A stretch of DNA of 64,000 nt from DAOUJH01 sp965116555 (GCA_965116555.1 OZ220698.1:1860001-1924000), one strand, 5' to 3'. Positions 16,096 to 25,115 are shown, numbered from the stretch's first letter. Numbers and translations are program-made. The notes: a model not told the origin generated them from the sequence alone.

Positions 16096-17232
16096 ATGCC
16101 CGGCCCATTGGAAGGTTACCGCATAATAGATCTCTGCCGCGCCGGACCCGGTCGCCAGGCCACCGGCATCCTCGCGGACTACGGAGCGGAGGTGGTATCC
16201 GTGGTCCAGCCGGGATATGCGCAACGCGCCGCACCGGGCGAAGGTGGTATGCGCCGCGGCGACGCTATCAACCAGCGCAACAAACGCAGTCTGTTTCTAA
16301 ACATGCGTGGCGAGGGCGCTTTCGACGTGTTCATGCGACTAGCCAAACAATCGGATGCCGTGTTGGAAAGCAACCGGCCCGGGGCGGTGAAGCGCCTGGG
16401 CGTTGACTACGACTCGGTTAAAGCGGTCAAGCCGGACATCGTTTACTGCTCGCTGACAGGATTTGGTCAAAACGGACCGTATTCGGGCCTTGCCGCCCAC
16501 GACCTTGCATTCCAAAGCGTAGCGGGCATGCTGCCATTGGACGACGACGGCAAGCCCCAAGTCCCCATAGTGAGCCAGGGCCAGGCCGATCTCAATGCCG
16601 CTTACTTCGCCGCCATGGCGCTTATGATGGGACTGCTGCGACGCGCCAGCAGCGGCGAGGGCCAGTACATCGACGTGTCGTTTACCGACGTATCCCTGAG
16701 GCTGCCCAACGAGCACAAAGACGAGATGCTGATAGGCGCCTATCCCGGCCTGAGCATCTACGAGACCAGCGATGGCCGCCACGTGGCATTGAGTACACGG
16801 GAGCCATGGTTCTGGGAACGTCTCTGCCGCCTCCTGGAACGGGAAGATTGGATACCGCACATACGCCCGACCGGAGAATTGCGAGATGAGATGTTCCGCT
16901 TCTTCAGGGAGCGGTTCAAGAGCAAGCCGCTTGCCGAATGGATGGGTATCCTTGAAGAGCATGACATTGAGTTCGGGCCGGTCAACTCGTCGATGGAGCA
17001 CTTCCTCAACGACGCTCACTTCAAAGCCCGAGAGATGATATTGGAAACAACCGCTCCCGACACCGGTGAGAAGCAACTTGAACCCGGTTTCGGCATGAAG
17101 TTCGCCGGCACACCCGCCGAATTGCACTACGAACCATCTTTCATGGGAGCCGACACGGAAGCCATCCTCACTGAGCTAGGTTACACGCTGGAAGAGCAGG
17201 CAAAGCTGAAGGAATCCGGGGCAACGGCTTAG
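16096..17232 (+). CDS. CaiB/BaiF (class III) CoA-transferase
   Basis: 378 residues. The family moves CoA between carboxylic acids through an enzyme-aspartyl anhydride. Seen here: G-Y-R-I-I-D-L-C-R-A-G-P-G-R at the start, N-K-R-S-L-F-L-N near 58, Y-C-S-L-T-G-F-G-Q-N-G-P-Y near 117, and G-E-G-Q-Y-I-D-V-S-F-T-D-V-S near 190, where the Asp after S-F-T is the expected nucleophile. ATG 16096 follows GGAGGC. Cytosolic; substrates unknown. Being the last gene of the membrane protein/M20 operon suggests that the hydrolysed product is activated with CoA here. Confidence 0.9.
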   Translation: MPGPLEGYRIIDLCRAGPGRQATGILADYGAEVVSVVQPGYAQRAAPGEGGMRRGDAINQRNKRSLFLNMRGEGAFDVFMRLAKQSDAVLESNRPGAVKRLGVDYDSVKAVKPDIVYCSLTGFGQNGPYSGLAAHDLAFQSVAGMLPLDDDGKPQVPIVSQGQADLNAAYFAAMALMMGLLRRASSGEGQYIDVSFTDVSLRLPNEHKDEMLIGAYPGLSIYETSDGRHVALSTREPWFWERLCRLLEREDWIPHIRPTGELRDEMFRFFRERFKSKPLAEWMGILEEHDIEFGPVNSSMEHFLNDAHFKAREMILETTAPDTGEKQLEPGFGMKFAGTPAELHYEPSFMGADTEAILTELGYTLEEQAKLKESGATA

Positions 17233-17233
17233 A

Positions 17234-17260
17234 ACGCCGCAGTTCTCTACGGCGTCCCTT
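17234..17260 (+). terminator. Hairpin after CoA-transferase gene
   Basis: ACGCCG (17234-17239) pairs with CGGCGT (17250-17255) around a 10-nt loop, followed by CCCTTT. The stem starts two bases after the stop; the U-tract is short. Confidence 0.5.
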
Positions 17261-17284
17261 TGGTGTTGATTGGCACGCTCTGGC

Positions 17285-17313
17285 TTGCCTGCCCGTAGCA
17301 GACAGGCTAAAAT
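17285..17313 (+). promoter_or_regulatory. Promoter of tRNA-Asn
   Basis: TTGCCT (17285-17290), a 17-bp spacer and TAAAAT (17308-17313), placing the start near 17320, just before the tRNA. Confidence 0.6.
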
Positions 17314-17332
17314 CAGAGGGTTGTCTCCGCAC

Positions 17333-17407
17333 TCCCCGGTAGCTCAGTGGTAGAGCGGTCGGCTGTTAACCGATTGGTCGTAGGTTCGAGTCCTACCCGG
17401 GGAGCCA
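17333..17407 (+). tRNA. tRNA-Asn(GTT)
   Basis: Complete cloverleaf: acceptor TCCCCGG/CCGGGGA, D-arm GCTC...GAGC, anticodon loop CTGTTAA in stem GTCGG/CCGAT with anticodon GTT, T-arm GTAGG-TTCGAGT-CCTAC, discriminator G and an encoded CCA (17405-17407). Confidence 0.97.
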
Positions 17408-17456
17408 ACTCCCCTGACACTAAGTACCTCGGTTGTTCCCATATTGATTAGTGCCC

Positions 17457-18536
17457 TCAGGAGGATGAGCCAGGGGGTTCCTCACCAAAGACAATCTTCC
17501 GAACCGGGTAGTTGATCTCAATGCCCTCCACGGCGAACCTGGCGTGGAGCCGCTTGATGAGGTCGTTGGTCACCACAAACGAACCAACTCGATCCGTGGC
17601 CTGTAGAAATATCCAGAAATTCACGTTGGAGTCCCCAAAAGAGTCATAGCCAAACCACGGCTCCATGCTCTTCACGGCTTCGTCGTTGTCAGCAATGACG
17701 CTCCGGGTCACGTCTAGCGCCACCTCCTGGACTTGCTGCAGGTCGCTGGCGTAGCTGACGCCGCCGGAGACGAGGATGTTGAGTGCCGGGTCGGGCCCCT
17801 GGTAGTTGGTAATGATGGTGTCGGCCATGACCGCGTTCGGGATGATGACCAGGGTGTTCAACCAGGTCCTGATCTTCGTTGTGCGCCATCCCACATCAAC
17901 CACATACCCCGCCGGCCCGCCTTGGAGCTCAATGTAGTCTCCCGGCTTGATGGCTTGGTCCGACATTACGTAGGTGCCGGCGAAGTAGTTCGTCAGCGTC
18001 GGCTGCAACGCCAGCGCAACTGCTAGTCCGGTGATGCCCAGGCCACCAAGCAGCAGCCCGATGGAGTAGCCAAGGGTGTCTAGAATGAGGACGAGTGCTA
18101 GGCCGTAGATGAAGACCCGCAAAAAGCGCCGCAGCAGCGGTAAGCTCCGGTCGTCGAAAGATGTCTCCGTCCGCGCCGCGATGTTGGCCATGTACCAATT
18201 GAGCGTCGCTCTGCTTCCAGCCGAGAGAGCGTGGGCTCCGATGAGGATGACGATAACAGTGAACCCTAGTTGCAATTCGGAGTGCCACTGGTCAAACTGT
18301 TCAGCGAAGTCCAACCCGGCATATGCGCCGAGAGCGACCACGAATGCCACCAGGGAGTTTCGAACCGATCTGAGGGCAACGCCTCCGATGCCGTAAGGGG
18401 TGGTCGTGTCCAGGCGAACAGCGACAAATCGGATCACAAAGAAAACTGCCGCGGCCACGGCGAGCGATACAGCGAAGACCAATCCCCCGATGACCGCGCC
18501 TTGGTATCCTGCGCTGCTGAACGTTTCCCACGACAT
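17457..18536 (-). CDS. MscS-family mechanosensitive ion channel
   Basis: 359 residues. Four to five hydrophobic helices precede the pore-lining helix G-L-L-L-G-G-L-G-I-T-G-L-A-V-A-L-A and the MscS beta domain (Q-A-I-K-P-G-D-Y-I-E-L, V-G-W-R-T-T-K-I-R-T, N-T-L-V-I-I-P-N-A). It releases solutes across the inner membrane during osmotic downshock, or forms a small-conductance channel of the YnaI type. No Shine-Dalgarno site precedes ATG 18536, and TACCAT (18546-18551) lies 9 nt upstream, which suggests a leaderless or near-leaderless mRNA. Confidence 0.92.
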   Translation of the reverse strand: MSWETFSSAGYQGAVIGGLVFAVSLAVAAAVFFVIRFVAVRLDTTTPYGIGGVALRSVRNSLVAFVVALGAYAGLDFAEQFDQWHSELQLGFTVIVILIGAHALSAGSRATLNWYMANIAARTETSFDDRSLPLLRRFLRVFIYGLALVLILDTLGYSIGLLLGGLGITGLAVALALQPTLTNYFAGTYVMSDQAIKPGDYIELQGGPAGYVVDVGWRTTKIRTWLNTLVIIPNAVMADTIITNYQGPDPALNILVSGGVSYASDLQQVQEVALDVTRSVIADNDEAVKSMEPWFGYDSFGDSNVNFWIFLQATDRVGSFVVTNDLIKRLHARFAVEGIEINYPVRKIVFGEEPPGSSS

Positions 18537-18667
18537 ACGCGGGCAATGGTACCACCAAATTAGCTACTTGTGGGAAACGTGGCGGGACCCCCTTACGGCG
18601 ATTCGGCTACTGCATGATATAGACGTCCGACTTCATCGGGCACGTCCTGCTCAAGCAGCCACCCACT

Positions 18668-19633
18668 TCACCCCCTATACCCGCTTTCAGCGCGCCACTT
18701 GAAGTAGTCCTTCAGGCCGCTTAGCACGTCGGTGGTCGCCTCAAAGCCAAAGTCCTCTCTCATCCGGGAGACGTCCATGTGCGGGGTCTCATCGCTGACC
18801 GGATCCGAAGGTATAGGCTCGACGAATTCAGCTTCAGGGTAAGTCTTACGGATTGCATCGACAACCCAGCTAGTTGGGGTGACGACGCCCCTAGCCAGAT
18901 TGTATAGCCGGTGCGGCAAACGGGGCGCATCCAGGACAGTGGCAAGGCCGTTTGCAATATCCAACACATATGTGTAATCGCCGGGCGCTTGAGGCATGAC
19001 CTCTATCGGTTCGCCCCGAACAGCCTTACCCGTCCAGTCGTGCAGGAGGGACATGTTGGCGCGGTAACCGGTAATGCGCTCCATGGGGCCGTACGGGCCG
19101 CCGAGTCGGACGCTCACCGTGTCAAGACCATGTAGCTCCCTGTATCGCTCCGCAATGCGTTCACAGGCGTATTTGGAGATGCGATAGAGGGCTTTGGGAT
19201 GGACAAACGTCTCCTCGTTCAGAGGCCTGGGTGCGGTCACTCCCTCATAAACAGCGCCGGAACTGACGAAGAGAAAGCGCTGCGCGGATATCCGTCTAGC
19301 AAGGTCAAGCAGATTGACGGTGCCCATGATGTTCACTTCCACTATGCTGCGGCTGTGGTCGTGCTCCACAGGACCGCGAGACCCGGGAGTGTAGGCGACG
19401 GCGTGAACGATTTTGTCGATGGAGTGGTCCCTGGCAAGCTCATCCAAAGCGTTTAAGTCAAGAACGTCCGCCGTGCGGAAGGTTATGCGGTCGTCCCAGG
19501 GTTGCAAGTAAGCCTTCAGCATATCGTCAGGCTTCGATATATCGAGCGACACCACACTGTGGCCGCGCTCAGCGAGGACTCTCACTATGTTGGAAGCAAC
19601 AAAACCGTTGCCGCCTGTGACCAAGGTGACCAT
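18668..19633 (-). CDS. NAD-dependent epimerase/dehydratase (extended SDR), paralog 1
   Basis: 321 residues. Rossmann motif T-G-G-N-G-F-V-A-S-N at the N-terminus, V-S-S-G-A-V-Y-E-G near residue 112 and catalytic Y-R-I-S-K (Y-x3-K) near 140. ATG 19633 was chosen because it follows AGGGG and lies 13 bp after the NhaA stop; the frame is open upstream but overlaps nhaA. Acts on a nucleotide sugar or similar substrate, not identifiable. It resembles the partial gene at 63402 (shared G-P-Y-G-P-M-E-R, then M-S and D-W-T further on) much more than the one at 25203. Confidence 0.85.
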   Translation of the reverse strand: MVTLVTGGNGFVASNIVRVLAERGHSVVSLDISKPDDMLKAYLQPWDDRITFRTADVLDLNALDELARDHSIDKIVHAVAYTPGSRGPVEHDHSRSIVEVNIMGTVNLLDLARRISAQRFLFVSSGAVYEGVTAPRPLNEETFVHPKALYRISKYACERIAERYRELHGLDTVSVRLGGPYGPMERITGYRANMSLLHDWTGKAVRGEPIEVMPQAPGDYTYVLDIANGLATVLDAPRLPHRLYNLARGVVTPTSWVVDAIRKTYPEAEFVEPIPSDPVSDETPHMDVSRMREDFGFEATTDVLSGLKDYFKWRAESGYRG

Positions 19634-19646
19634 TCCCCTAAGCCCC

Positions 19647-20984
19647 CTACACTTTCCGGCCTGGCTTAGCTGTAAAGGCACGGACAAGGACGTACCCCAC
19701 CAAGCCGGAGATGATGGATCCGGTGAGTATGCCTATCTTAGAGACGTCGATCAGATCCCCATCGCCGAAAGCCAGCCCTGATATGAAGAGGGACATGGTG
19801 AAGCCAATACCCGCCAGCCACCCTACGGCATACATCTGTGGCCAGGAGACGCCTTGAGGTAGGGCCCCCCAATCCAGCTTAACGGCCAGCCATGCGGCGA
19901 AGGTGATGCCCACCTGTTTACCTACGACAAGGCCTAAGATGATCCCCGTGCTTACGGGATCGAAGAGATGTGCAGTAAAGTCAGATCCAAGGGTAACGCC
20001 TGCGTTTGACAGGGCAAAGAGAGGCACAATTCCAAAGGCTATCCACGGATGGAGCGTATGCTCCAACCGCTGCAAGGGCGTCCATACTTGGGTAATGGCC
20101 TCTTCCATGCGCTGCAGAGCCACCTGCTGCCCCTGTTGGACGGGCCCAGCCTTGCCGACATCTCCTGCTTGTCTGTACTCATCCAGGATCTCACGGCCGC
20201 TTTCAAGGAATTCGTCGGCGCCCGTGTTCAAGCGCGCCGGGATAGTGGAGGCAAGAAGGATCCCGGCAATGGTGGCGTGAACGCCTGACTGCAAAAAGGC
20301 AAACCAGAGAAAGAACCCTACAATTAAATAAGGCAATGGGTTACGTATTCCAACACGATTGAAGGCAACCAGCAAGCCAAAAATACCTAAGCCAATGAGC
20401 AGGCTGAGAATAGATATCTCTTCCGTGTAGAACAGGGCTATTACAAGCACCGCGCCTATGTCGTCAAAGATGGCAACGGCAACGAGGAATGCTTTGAGGG
20501 CTAGGGGAACGCGAGACCCGAGTACAGCAAGGACCCCCAGGGCAAATGCAATATCGGTGGCCATGGGTATACCCCAGCCAACCGAGCCCTCGGAGTTGAA
20601 GTTGAAGGCGGTATAGATTAGCGCGGGAACCACCATTCCACCAACAGCGGCAATCATGGGCAAGGTGGCTTGTCTTATGGATGACAACTCACCAACTACT
20701 AGTTCACGCTTTATTTCCAAGCCAACCACAAAGAAGAAAACCACCATGATGCCATCGTTGATCCAGTGCCCCAGGTCGTGGGAGATATGAAAGGCGCCCA
20801 CTTCAAAAGCAATTTCAGTGTGCCAGAAGTCGTAATAGCTCTCCGACCAGGGGGAATTGGCCCAAACCATGGCAGCAACAGCGGCGACAAGCAGGACGAT
20901 ACCGCCGGAGGCCTGTTTGTGAACGAAGTCCCTCAACGGTTGCAAGAAATGCTGTGGACTATGTCTGGAGTCAGCGCGCCGCAT
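19647..20984 (-). CDS. nhaA: Na+/H+ antiporter NhaA
   Basis: 445 residues with the NhaA landmarks: V-F-F-F-V-V-G-L-E-I-K-R-E near 79, P-M-A-T-D-I-A-F-A-L-G near 142 and the transport aspartates in A-I-F-D-D-I-G-A-V-L near 177. Inner-membrane antiporter exporting Na+ for H+. An insert of about 60 hydrophilic residues after helix VIII lengthens it compared with E. coli NhaA (388). ATG 20984 has no ribosome site; a perfect TATAAT lies 7 nt upstream, so the mRNA is predicted to be leaderless. The epimerase gene follows 13 bp downstream in the same transcript. Confidence 0.95.
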   Translation of the reverse strand: MRRADSRHSPQHFLQPLRDFVHKQASGGIVLLVAAVAAMVWANSPWSESYYDFWHTEIAFEVGAFHISHDLGHWINDGIMVVFFFVVGLEIKRELVVGELSSIRQATLPMIAAVGGMVVPALIYTAFNFNSEGSVGWGIPMATDIAFALGVLAVLGSRVPLALKAFLVAVAIFDDIGAVLVIALFYTEEISILSLLIGLGIFGLLVAFNRVGIRNPLPYLIVGFFLWFAFLQSGVHATIAGILLASTIPARLNTGADEFLESGREILDEYRQAGDVGKAGPVQQGQQVALQRMEEAITQVWTPLQRLEHTLHPWIAFGIVPLFALSNAGVTLGSDFTAHLFDPVSTGIILGLVVGKQVGITFAAWLAVKLDWGALPQGVSWPQMYAVGWLAGIGFTMSLFISGLAFGDGDLIDVSKIGILTGSIISGLVGYVLVRAFTAKPGRKV

Positions 20985-20991
20985 GGGGTGA

Positions 20992-20997
20992 ATTATA
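20992..20997 (-). promoter_or_regulatory. Consensus -10 box 7 nt before nhaA start
   Basis: TATAAT on the minus strand with TCACCCC between it and the ATG. The expected start is at or one base from the A of the start codon. The -35 region is not recognisable. Confidence 0.65.
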
Positions 20998-21117
20998 TCT
21001 TAGTCCGGCCGCAAAAGCGCCAGTGACCCAGTCCACAATACTCTATGGCAAGAAGAAAACAGTCCAGCACGCCTCCATCACCTCCGCATTAGGGGTATCC
21101 TTGCAGCCGATTGGGGG

Positions 21118-21813
21118 TCAGTCCAGCCCGGACCGTTTCAGCAGCTCAGGCAGAGAAAACTCCTTGCTCTGGAGGAACGATATCTGGTCGGTTTCGCGCT
21201 GATGGAGCTCTTCCACCTTGGCCGGGAGGTCGCCGACTACTTCGTGCGGAATGGTTATCACGCCTATTTTGTCGGCGAACACCAGGTCCCCGGGTCGAAT
21301 GATCTGGTCGCTGAGGGTGACGGGGTTGCCGGTATCCACCATGTTGACGAACGCGCCGGTGCCGTGGGCGGATACCGTGCCCGGCGCAAACATGTGGAAC
21401 CCAATCTCGTGGACTTCATCCGTGTCGCGGACTCCGCCGTCGGTGACAATCCCGATTGCGCCCAGAGAGCGGGCGGTGTTGGCCATGATGGCGCCAAAGA
21501 CCAGGCTGCGGACTCTGTTGTGTCCTCCCGCCTTCATCACGATAACGGCGGGTTTGGGGGAGGCATCTATGGATTCAAGGTAGCGGCGCTGCACGTCAGG
21601 GCGGACGGGCCGGTCCGGGGTGAGGTTGTCCAGAACAGCCGTGACGGCAAAGCCGACCATGGGCCCCAGATCGGGGAAGAGGCAACGGACGTCATAGCCC
21701 AGGTAGCCCTCCGTAGCGGGACGGACGCCCATCATGCGAATGGTGTCGGATATTTCAGGCGAGGTGTACTTCTTGAGGGCGTCTAGTTGAGCTTGGCTGA
21801 TCCGCTCAGTCAT
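21118..21813 (-). CDS. RraA-like / 4-hydroxy-4-methyl-2-oxoglutarate aldolase family protein
   Basis: 231 residues of the RraA/dimethylmenaquinone-methyltransferase-like fold: L-G-P-M-V-G-F-A-V-T-A, F-G-A-I-M-A-N-T-A-R-S-L-G and the metal/substrate motif G-I-V-T-D-G-G-V-R-D-T-D. Proteins of this type are either class II pyruvate aldolases (HMG/CHA aldolase, oxaloacetate decarboxylase) or the RNase E inhibitor RraA. The intact G-G-V-R-D motif and length favour an aldolase-type enzyme; this is inferred. ATG 21813 follows AAAGGAG. Transcribed away from chrA. Confidence 0.85.
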   Translation of the reverse strand: MTERISQAQLDALKKYTSPEISDTIRMMGVRPATEGYLGYDVRCLFPDLGPMVGFAVTAVLDNLTPDRPVRPDVQRRYLESIDASPKPAVIVMKAGGHNRVRSLVFGAIMANTARSLGAIGIVTDGGVRDTDEVHEIGFHMFAPGTVSAHGTGAFVNMVDTGNPVTLSDQIIRPGDLVFADKIGVITIPHEVVGDLPAKVEELHQRETDQISFLQSKEFSLPELLKRSGLD

Positions 21814-21934
21814 GTCGTGCTCCTTTCAAGGCGGCGTGCAGATGGTCTTGTTCCTTGTTTTACATGGTAGCGGCTGCCGGTGTCTATGCCAACCGGGATG
21901 CCAGCGAAGGGTGTAATCCGCGTCCGTTAGCCTT

Positions 21935-21940
21935 TATGAT
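21935..21940 (+). promoter_or_regulatory. -10 box 7 nt before chrA start
   Basis: TATGAT followed by ACCAGCC and the ATG at 21948. No Shine-Dalgarno sequence is present, consistent with a leaderless mRNA. Confidence 0.5.
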
Positions 21941-21947
21941 ACCAGCC

Positions 21948-23153
21948 ATGACGACTGACACGCCAAAAGGCTGGCTGCCGCGCCTGTGGGAGGTGCTTTT
22001 TGTAACGACGCGGCTGGGGCTGACCTCGTTCGGCGGGCCGGTGGCTCACCTGGGGTACTTTCGTGAAGAGTACGTGCAGCGCCGGAAGTGGCTGGACGAG
22101 CACACCTACGCCGACATAGTCGCCCTATGCCAGTTCCTGCCAGGCCCGGCAAGCAGCCAGGTGGGCATCGCGGTGGGGATGACACGAGCCGGGCTGCTGG
22201 GCGGTTTTGTTGCCTGGCTTGGCTTCACACTGCCCTCCGCCGCTGCGCTCATCCTGTTCGCCTACGGTGTCACCTCGTTTGACATAGCCGATGCGGGCTG
22301 GCTGCACGGCCTGAAGGTCGTGGCGGTTGCCGTGGTCGCCCTGGCGGTCTGGGGAATGGCGAAGAATCTCTGCCCGGACAAGCCACGCGTTACCCTGGCC
22401 GTCCTAGCGGCCATCGCCATACTGGCCGCGCCAAACGCCCTGCTCCAGGTGGCGGTTATCGCGGCAGGCGGGATACTGGGATGGCTGTTTCTCCGTGTCG
22501 ACCAGTCCGAGATGGCAACGGAAAGCAGACCTCCGGTTGGCCGCGGCATTGCCATCGCCTCGCTGGTGGTTTTCGCCGGCTTGCTGATCGGCCTTCCCCT
22601 GCTCCGGCAGGTGGTGTCGTACGAGGCGCTGGAGATCTTCGACAGCTTCTTCCGCGCCGGATCGCTGGTGTTCGGCGGAGGGCACGTGGTGCTGCCGCTG
22701 CTCCAAGCGGAGGTGGTGCCGCCGGGCTGGGTCAGCAACGACGCTTTCATTGCGGGATACGGCGCAGCGCAGGCGGTGCCGGGGCCTCTGTTCACCTTTG
22801 CCGCATACCTGGGAGCGGTCATAGAGGATACGCCTGCCCGCTGGATGGGGGGCGTCTTCACACTAGTCGCCATCTTCCTGCCGTCGTTCTTCCTGGTCAC
22901 GGCGGTCTTGCCCTTCTGGGACAGGCTGCGGAGCATGGACAATTTCCGCCGGGCGCTGATGGGGATCAACGCCGCCGTGGTGGGCCTGCTGCTGGCGGCG
23001 CTGTACGACCCTGTATGGACGAGCGCCATACTTACCCCCGCCGACTTTGCACTGGGGCTGGCCTCCTTTGTGCTGCTTGCCTTCTGGAAGTTCCCGCCGT
23101 GGCTGGTGGTGATACTCGCCGCCCTGGGTGGACAGGGGATAAGCTATCTGTAG
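21948..23153 (+). CDS. chrA: Chromate transporter family protein (ChrA)
   Basis: 401 residues with the two homologous CHR domains of long-chain ChrA. Domain 1 has S-F-G-G-P-V-A-H-L-G-Y and Q-F-L-P-G-P-A-S-S-Q near 20-70; domain 2 has V-F-G-G-G-H-V-V-L-P-L-L and A-V-P-G-P-L-F-T-F-A near 240-280. About ten membrane helices. The family exports chromate; some members may move sulfate or other anions. Start 21948 was preferred over the in-frame ATG 21936 because the latter lies inside the probable -10 box. It is followed 17 bp later by an MFS gene. Confidence 0.9.
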   Translation: MTTDTPKGWLPRLWEVLFVTTRLGLTSFGGPVAHLGYFREEYVQRRKWLDEHTYADIVALCQFLPGPASSQVGIAVGMTRAGLLGGFVAWLGFTLPSAAALILFAYGVTSFDIADAGWLHGLKVVAVAVVALAVWGMAKNLCPDKPRVTLAVLAAIAILAAPNALLQVAVIAAGGILGWLFLRVDQSEMATESRPPVGRGIAIASLVVFAGLLIGLPLLRQVVSYEALEIFDSFFRAGSLVFGGGHVVLPLLQAEVVPPGWVSNDAFIAGYGAAQAVPGPLFTFAAYLGAVIEDTPARWMGGVFTLVAIFLPSFFLVTAVLPFWDRLRSMDNFRRALMGINAAVVGLLLAALYDPVWTSAILTPADFALGLASFVLLAFWKFPPWLVVILAALGGQGISYL

Positions 23154-23170
23154 AAGGGAGGATCCAAACC

Positions 23171-24421
23171 GTGCGGTTCCGACCCGGCGGGCTATGGCGT
23201 CACCATAACTTTCTGAAACTGTGGTCAAGTCATACTGTATCGCAGTTCGGCTATCAGATCTCTTTTCTTGCGGTGCCTCTACTGGCTGTGCTGGTCTTGG
23301 ATGCAACCCCCTTACAAATGGGTGTATTGATTGCGGTAGGAGGACTGCCTACGCTATTCATCGGACTGCTTGCTGGGGCATGGGTCGATAGGCGACGACG
23401 ACGGCCAGTCCTGATTGCAGCAAACTGGAGCCGCGCCTTACTACTTCTGGTCATCCCTATAACGGCCTGGCTGGGTGTACTAAGCATAGAGCTTCTGTAT
23501 TTGGTTGCGTTTGGCCTAGGGAACCTCGGCCTGCTTTTTGATGTGGCACATCGTTCATTCTTGCCATCCCTGGTAGAGCGAAATCAGATAATCGAAGCCA
23601 ATAGCAATCTTGAGCTAGGTCGTTCCGCATCTGAGGTTGCCGGACCCGGAGTTGCAGGGGTACTGGTTCAGCTAGTCTCGGCTCAAGTTGCAATCCTGGT
23701 TAACGCAGTCACTTTTCTGGCATCCGCCATACTTCTACAGTCAATCAAGATTAACGAGGCAGAACCTGTTCGTTCAGGACAAGAGCAGACTATCTGGAAA
23801 GAGGCGGGTGAAGGTCTCAAATCTGTAGTCAACAATCCTATATTGAGAACGCTGGCCATTTCCGCAGGTATTATTGGCCTGTTCAATGCTATGCAGGAAG
23901 CCGTGTGGATCCTGTATATAGTCCGCCAGTTGGACTTAAGTCCAAGCATACTAGGCCTAATATTTTCAATCGGGAGTATAGGACTTCTACTTGGGGCAGC
24001 AATGGGGCGGCGAACCACCAAACGGATAGGGCTAGGACCGTCAATCATACTAGGTGTGCTGCTTGTGGCGGTTGGCGATCTGATTATACCGTTAGCGACA
24101 GGCCCTACATTGGTGTTGGCAATCCTGCTTGCCATGGCACAATTCCTGTTCGGTATAGGGGTTACCACATACAACATAGGCCAAGTCAGCGTCCGTCAGC
24201 TTATGACCCCTGATCACCTGCAGGGGAGGGTCAACGCAACGATGCGAGTTGTAACCATATCGACGATACCGGTAGGCGCGCTTATAGGGGGATATCTCGG
24301 GGAGTCAATTAGCCTAAGACCGACCTTATTTGTAGGAGTAGCTGGGGAGATGCTGGCGGTAATCTTCTTGCTACTGTCACCCTTAAGGTCGGTTCAAAAG
24401 ACACCGCCAATTGGACTATAG
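23171..24421 (+). CDS. MFS transporter (EntS-like exporter), atypical base composition
   Basis: 416 residues, GTG 23171 preceded by GGGAGG. Twelve predicted helices; the MFS_3 signatures are visible (F-L-K-L-W-S-S-H-T-V-S-Q-F-G near the start, G-L-L-A-G-A-W-V-D-R-R-R-R-R-P-V between helices 2 and 3). This group exports siderophores, macrolides or other small molecules. A stretch near 23941-24000 is about 45% GC, with many ATA, CTA and AGG-type codons, against 60% or more in chrA just upstream; the gene is probably a horizontal acquisition. The frame is open upstream through chrA, but that part is out of frame with chrA and is not coding. Confidence 0.9.
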   Translation: MRFRPGGLWRHHNFLKLWSSHTVSQFGYQISFLAVPLLAVLVLDATPLQMGVLIAVGGLPTLFIGLLAGAWVDRRRRRPVLIAANWSRALLLLVIPITAWLGVLSIELLYLVAFGLGNLGLLFDVAHRSFLPSLVERNQIIEANSNLELGRSASEVAGPGVAGVLVQLVSAQVAILVNAVTFLASAILLQSIKINEAEPVRSGQEQTIWKEAGEGLKSVVNNPILRTLAISAGIIGLFNAMQEAVWILYIVRQLDLSPSILGLIFSIGSIGLLLGAAMGRRTTKRIGLGPSIILGVLLVAVGDLIIPLATGPTLVLAILLAMAQFLFGIGVTTYNIGQVSVRQLMTPDHLQGRVNATMRVVTISTIPVGALIGGYLGESISLRPTLFVGVAGEMLAVIFLLLSPLRSVQKTPPIGL

Positions 24422-24446
24422 AAGCCCCTGCACGTCCGGGCCGCCG

Positions 24447-25115
24447 CTACGGCTTTTTCCTGAAGAGCCCCTTTAGACGCTCGCCGTGGTTCCATAGCCC
24501 GGTAACGACGAATGATGCTCCCAGCATCTTGACGATATCGCCGGGCATGTAGATGTACATGCCGTCGACGAACAGCTTGCCTTCGGCCGGCCACCCGAAG
24601 TCGATCGCGGAGAGCCAGATCAGCGCCGGGATGTACAGGGCCAGTCCACCGAGGGCAACCGCCCACAGCGAGCCTGAACGGGTGAAGCCCATCTGGCTGA
24701 GATATCCCGTCACCGCCGCGGCCACTATGAAGCCTATGATGTAACCGCCGGTGACGCCTGCGATGGAAGCGTTCCAAGCATCCACGGGAGTACGCAACGC
24801 CCACGGGTCGGAGCTGGCGAACATGGGAAGTCCCAATGCCCCCAGCCCGATATAACCGAGCACGGCTCCGGCTCCCCACCTCCAGCCCATGACCCCGCCG
24901 GTGAGAAGCACGCCGAAGGTCTGCAGGGTTATCGGCGTGGGGTTCTCAGGCAGGTAGAACCTGGCCTTGGCGCAAACGAACATCAGGGCGATGAGCAAGA
25001 CTGACGCAAGAACTCGATGCCCCGTGTGAGCAGTGGGAAAGAGGGTATCGAAGAGGGATTTGTCGACTCGACGCAGCGTGCCTAGAGCGCCGTATACGGG
25101 TGCGCTTGCCTGCAT
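24447..25115 (-). CDS. bioY: BioY biotin transporter (ECF S component)
   Basis: 222 residues with six helices. L-P-E-N-P-T-P-I-T-L-Q-T-F-G-V-L-L-T-G is the BioY biotin-binding signature near residue 56, and G-G-Y-I-I-G-F and Y-M-P-G-D-I-V-K complete the family pattern. Imports biotin alone or with an EcfAAT energising module, none of which is in this window. ATG 25115 follows GAGGAGG; an upstream in-frame TTG would overlap that site. Converges with the MFS gene, 25 bp apart. Confidence 0.93.
   Translation of the reverse strand: MQASAPVYGALGTLRRVDKSLFDTLFPTAHTGHRVLASVLLIALMFVCAKARFYLPENPTPITLQTFGVLLTGGVMGWRWGAGAVLGYIGLGALGLPMFASSDPWALRTPVDAWNASIAGVTGGYIIGFIVAAAVTGYLSQMGFTRSGSLWAVALGGLALYIPALIWLSAIDFGWPAEGKLFVDGMYIYMPGDIVKMLGASFVVTGLWNHGERLKGLFRKKP

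Noticed and set aside
17333..17460. Integration site (att) at the 3' end of tRNA-Asn
   Set aside because: No duplicated tRNA end and no integrase gene nearby; the genes downstream are ordinary chromosomal ones.
22481..23170. Upstream extension of the MFS reading frame through chrA
   Set aside because: The extension overlaps the well-supported chrA gene in another frame, and GTG 23171 has a proper ribosome site.
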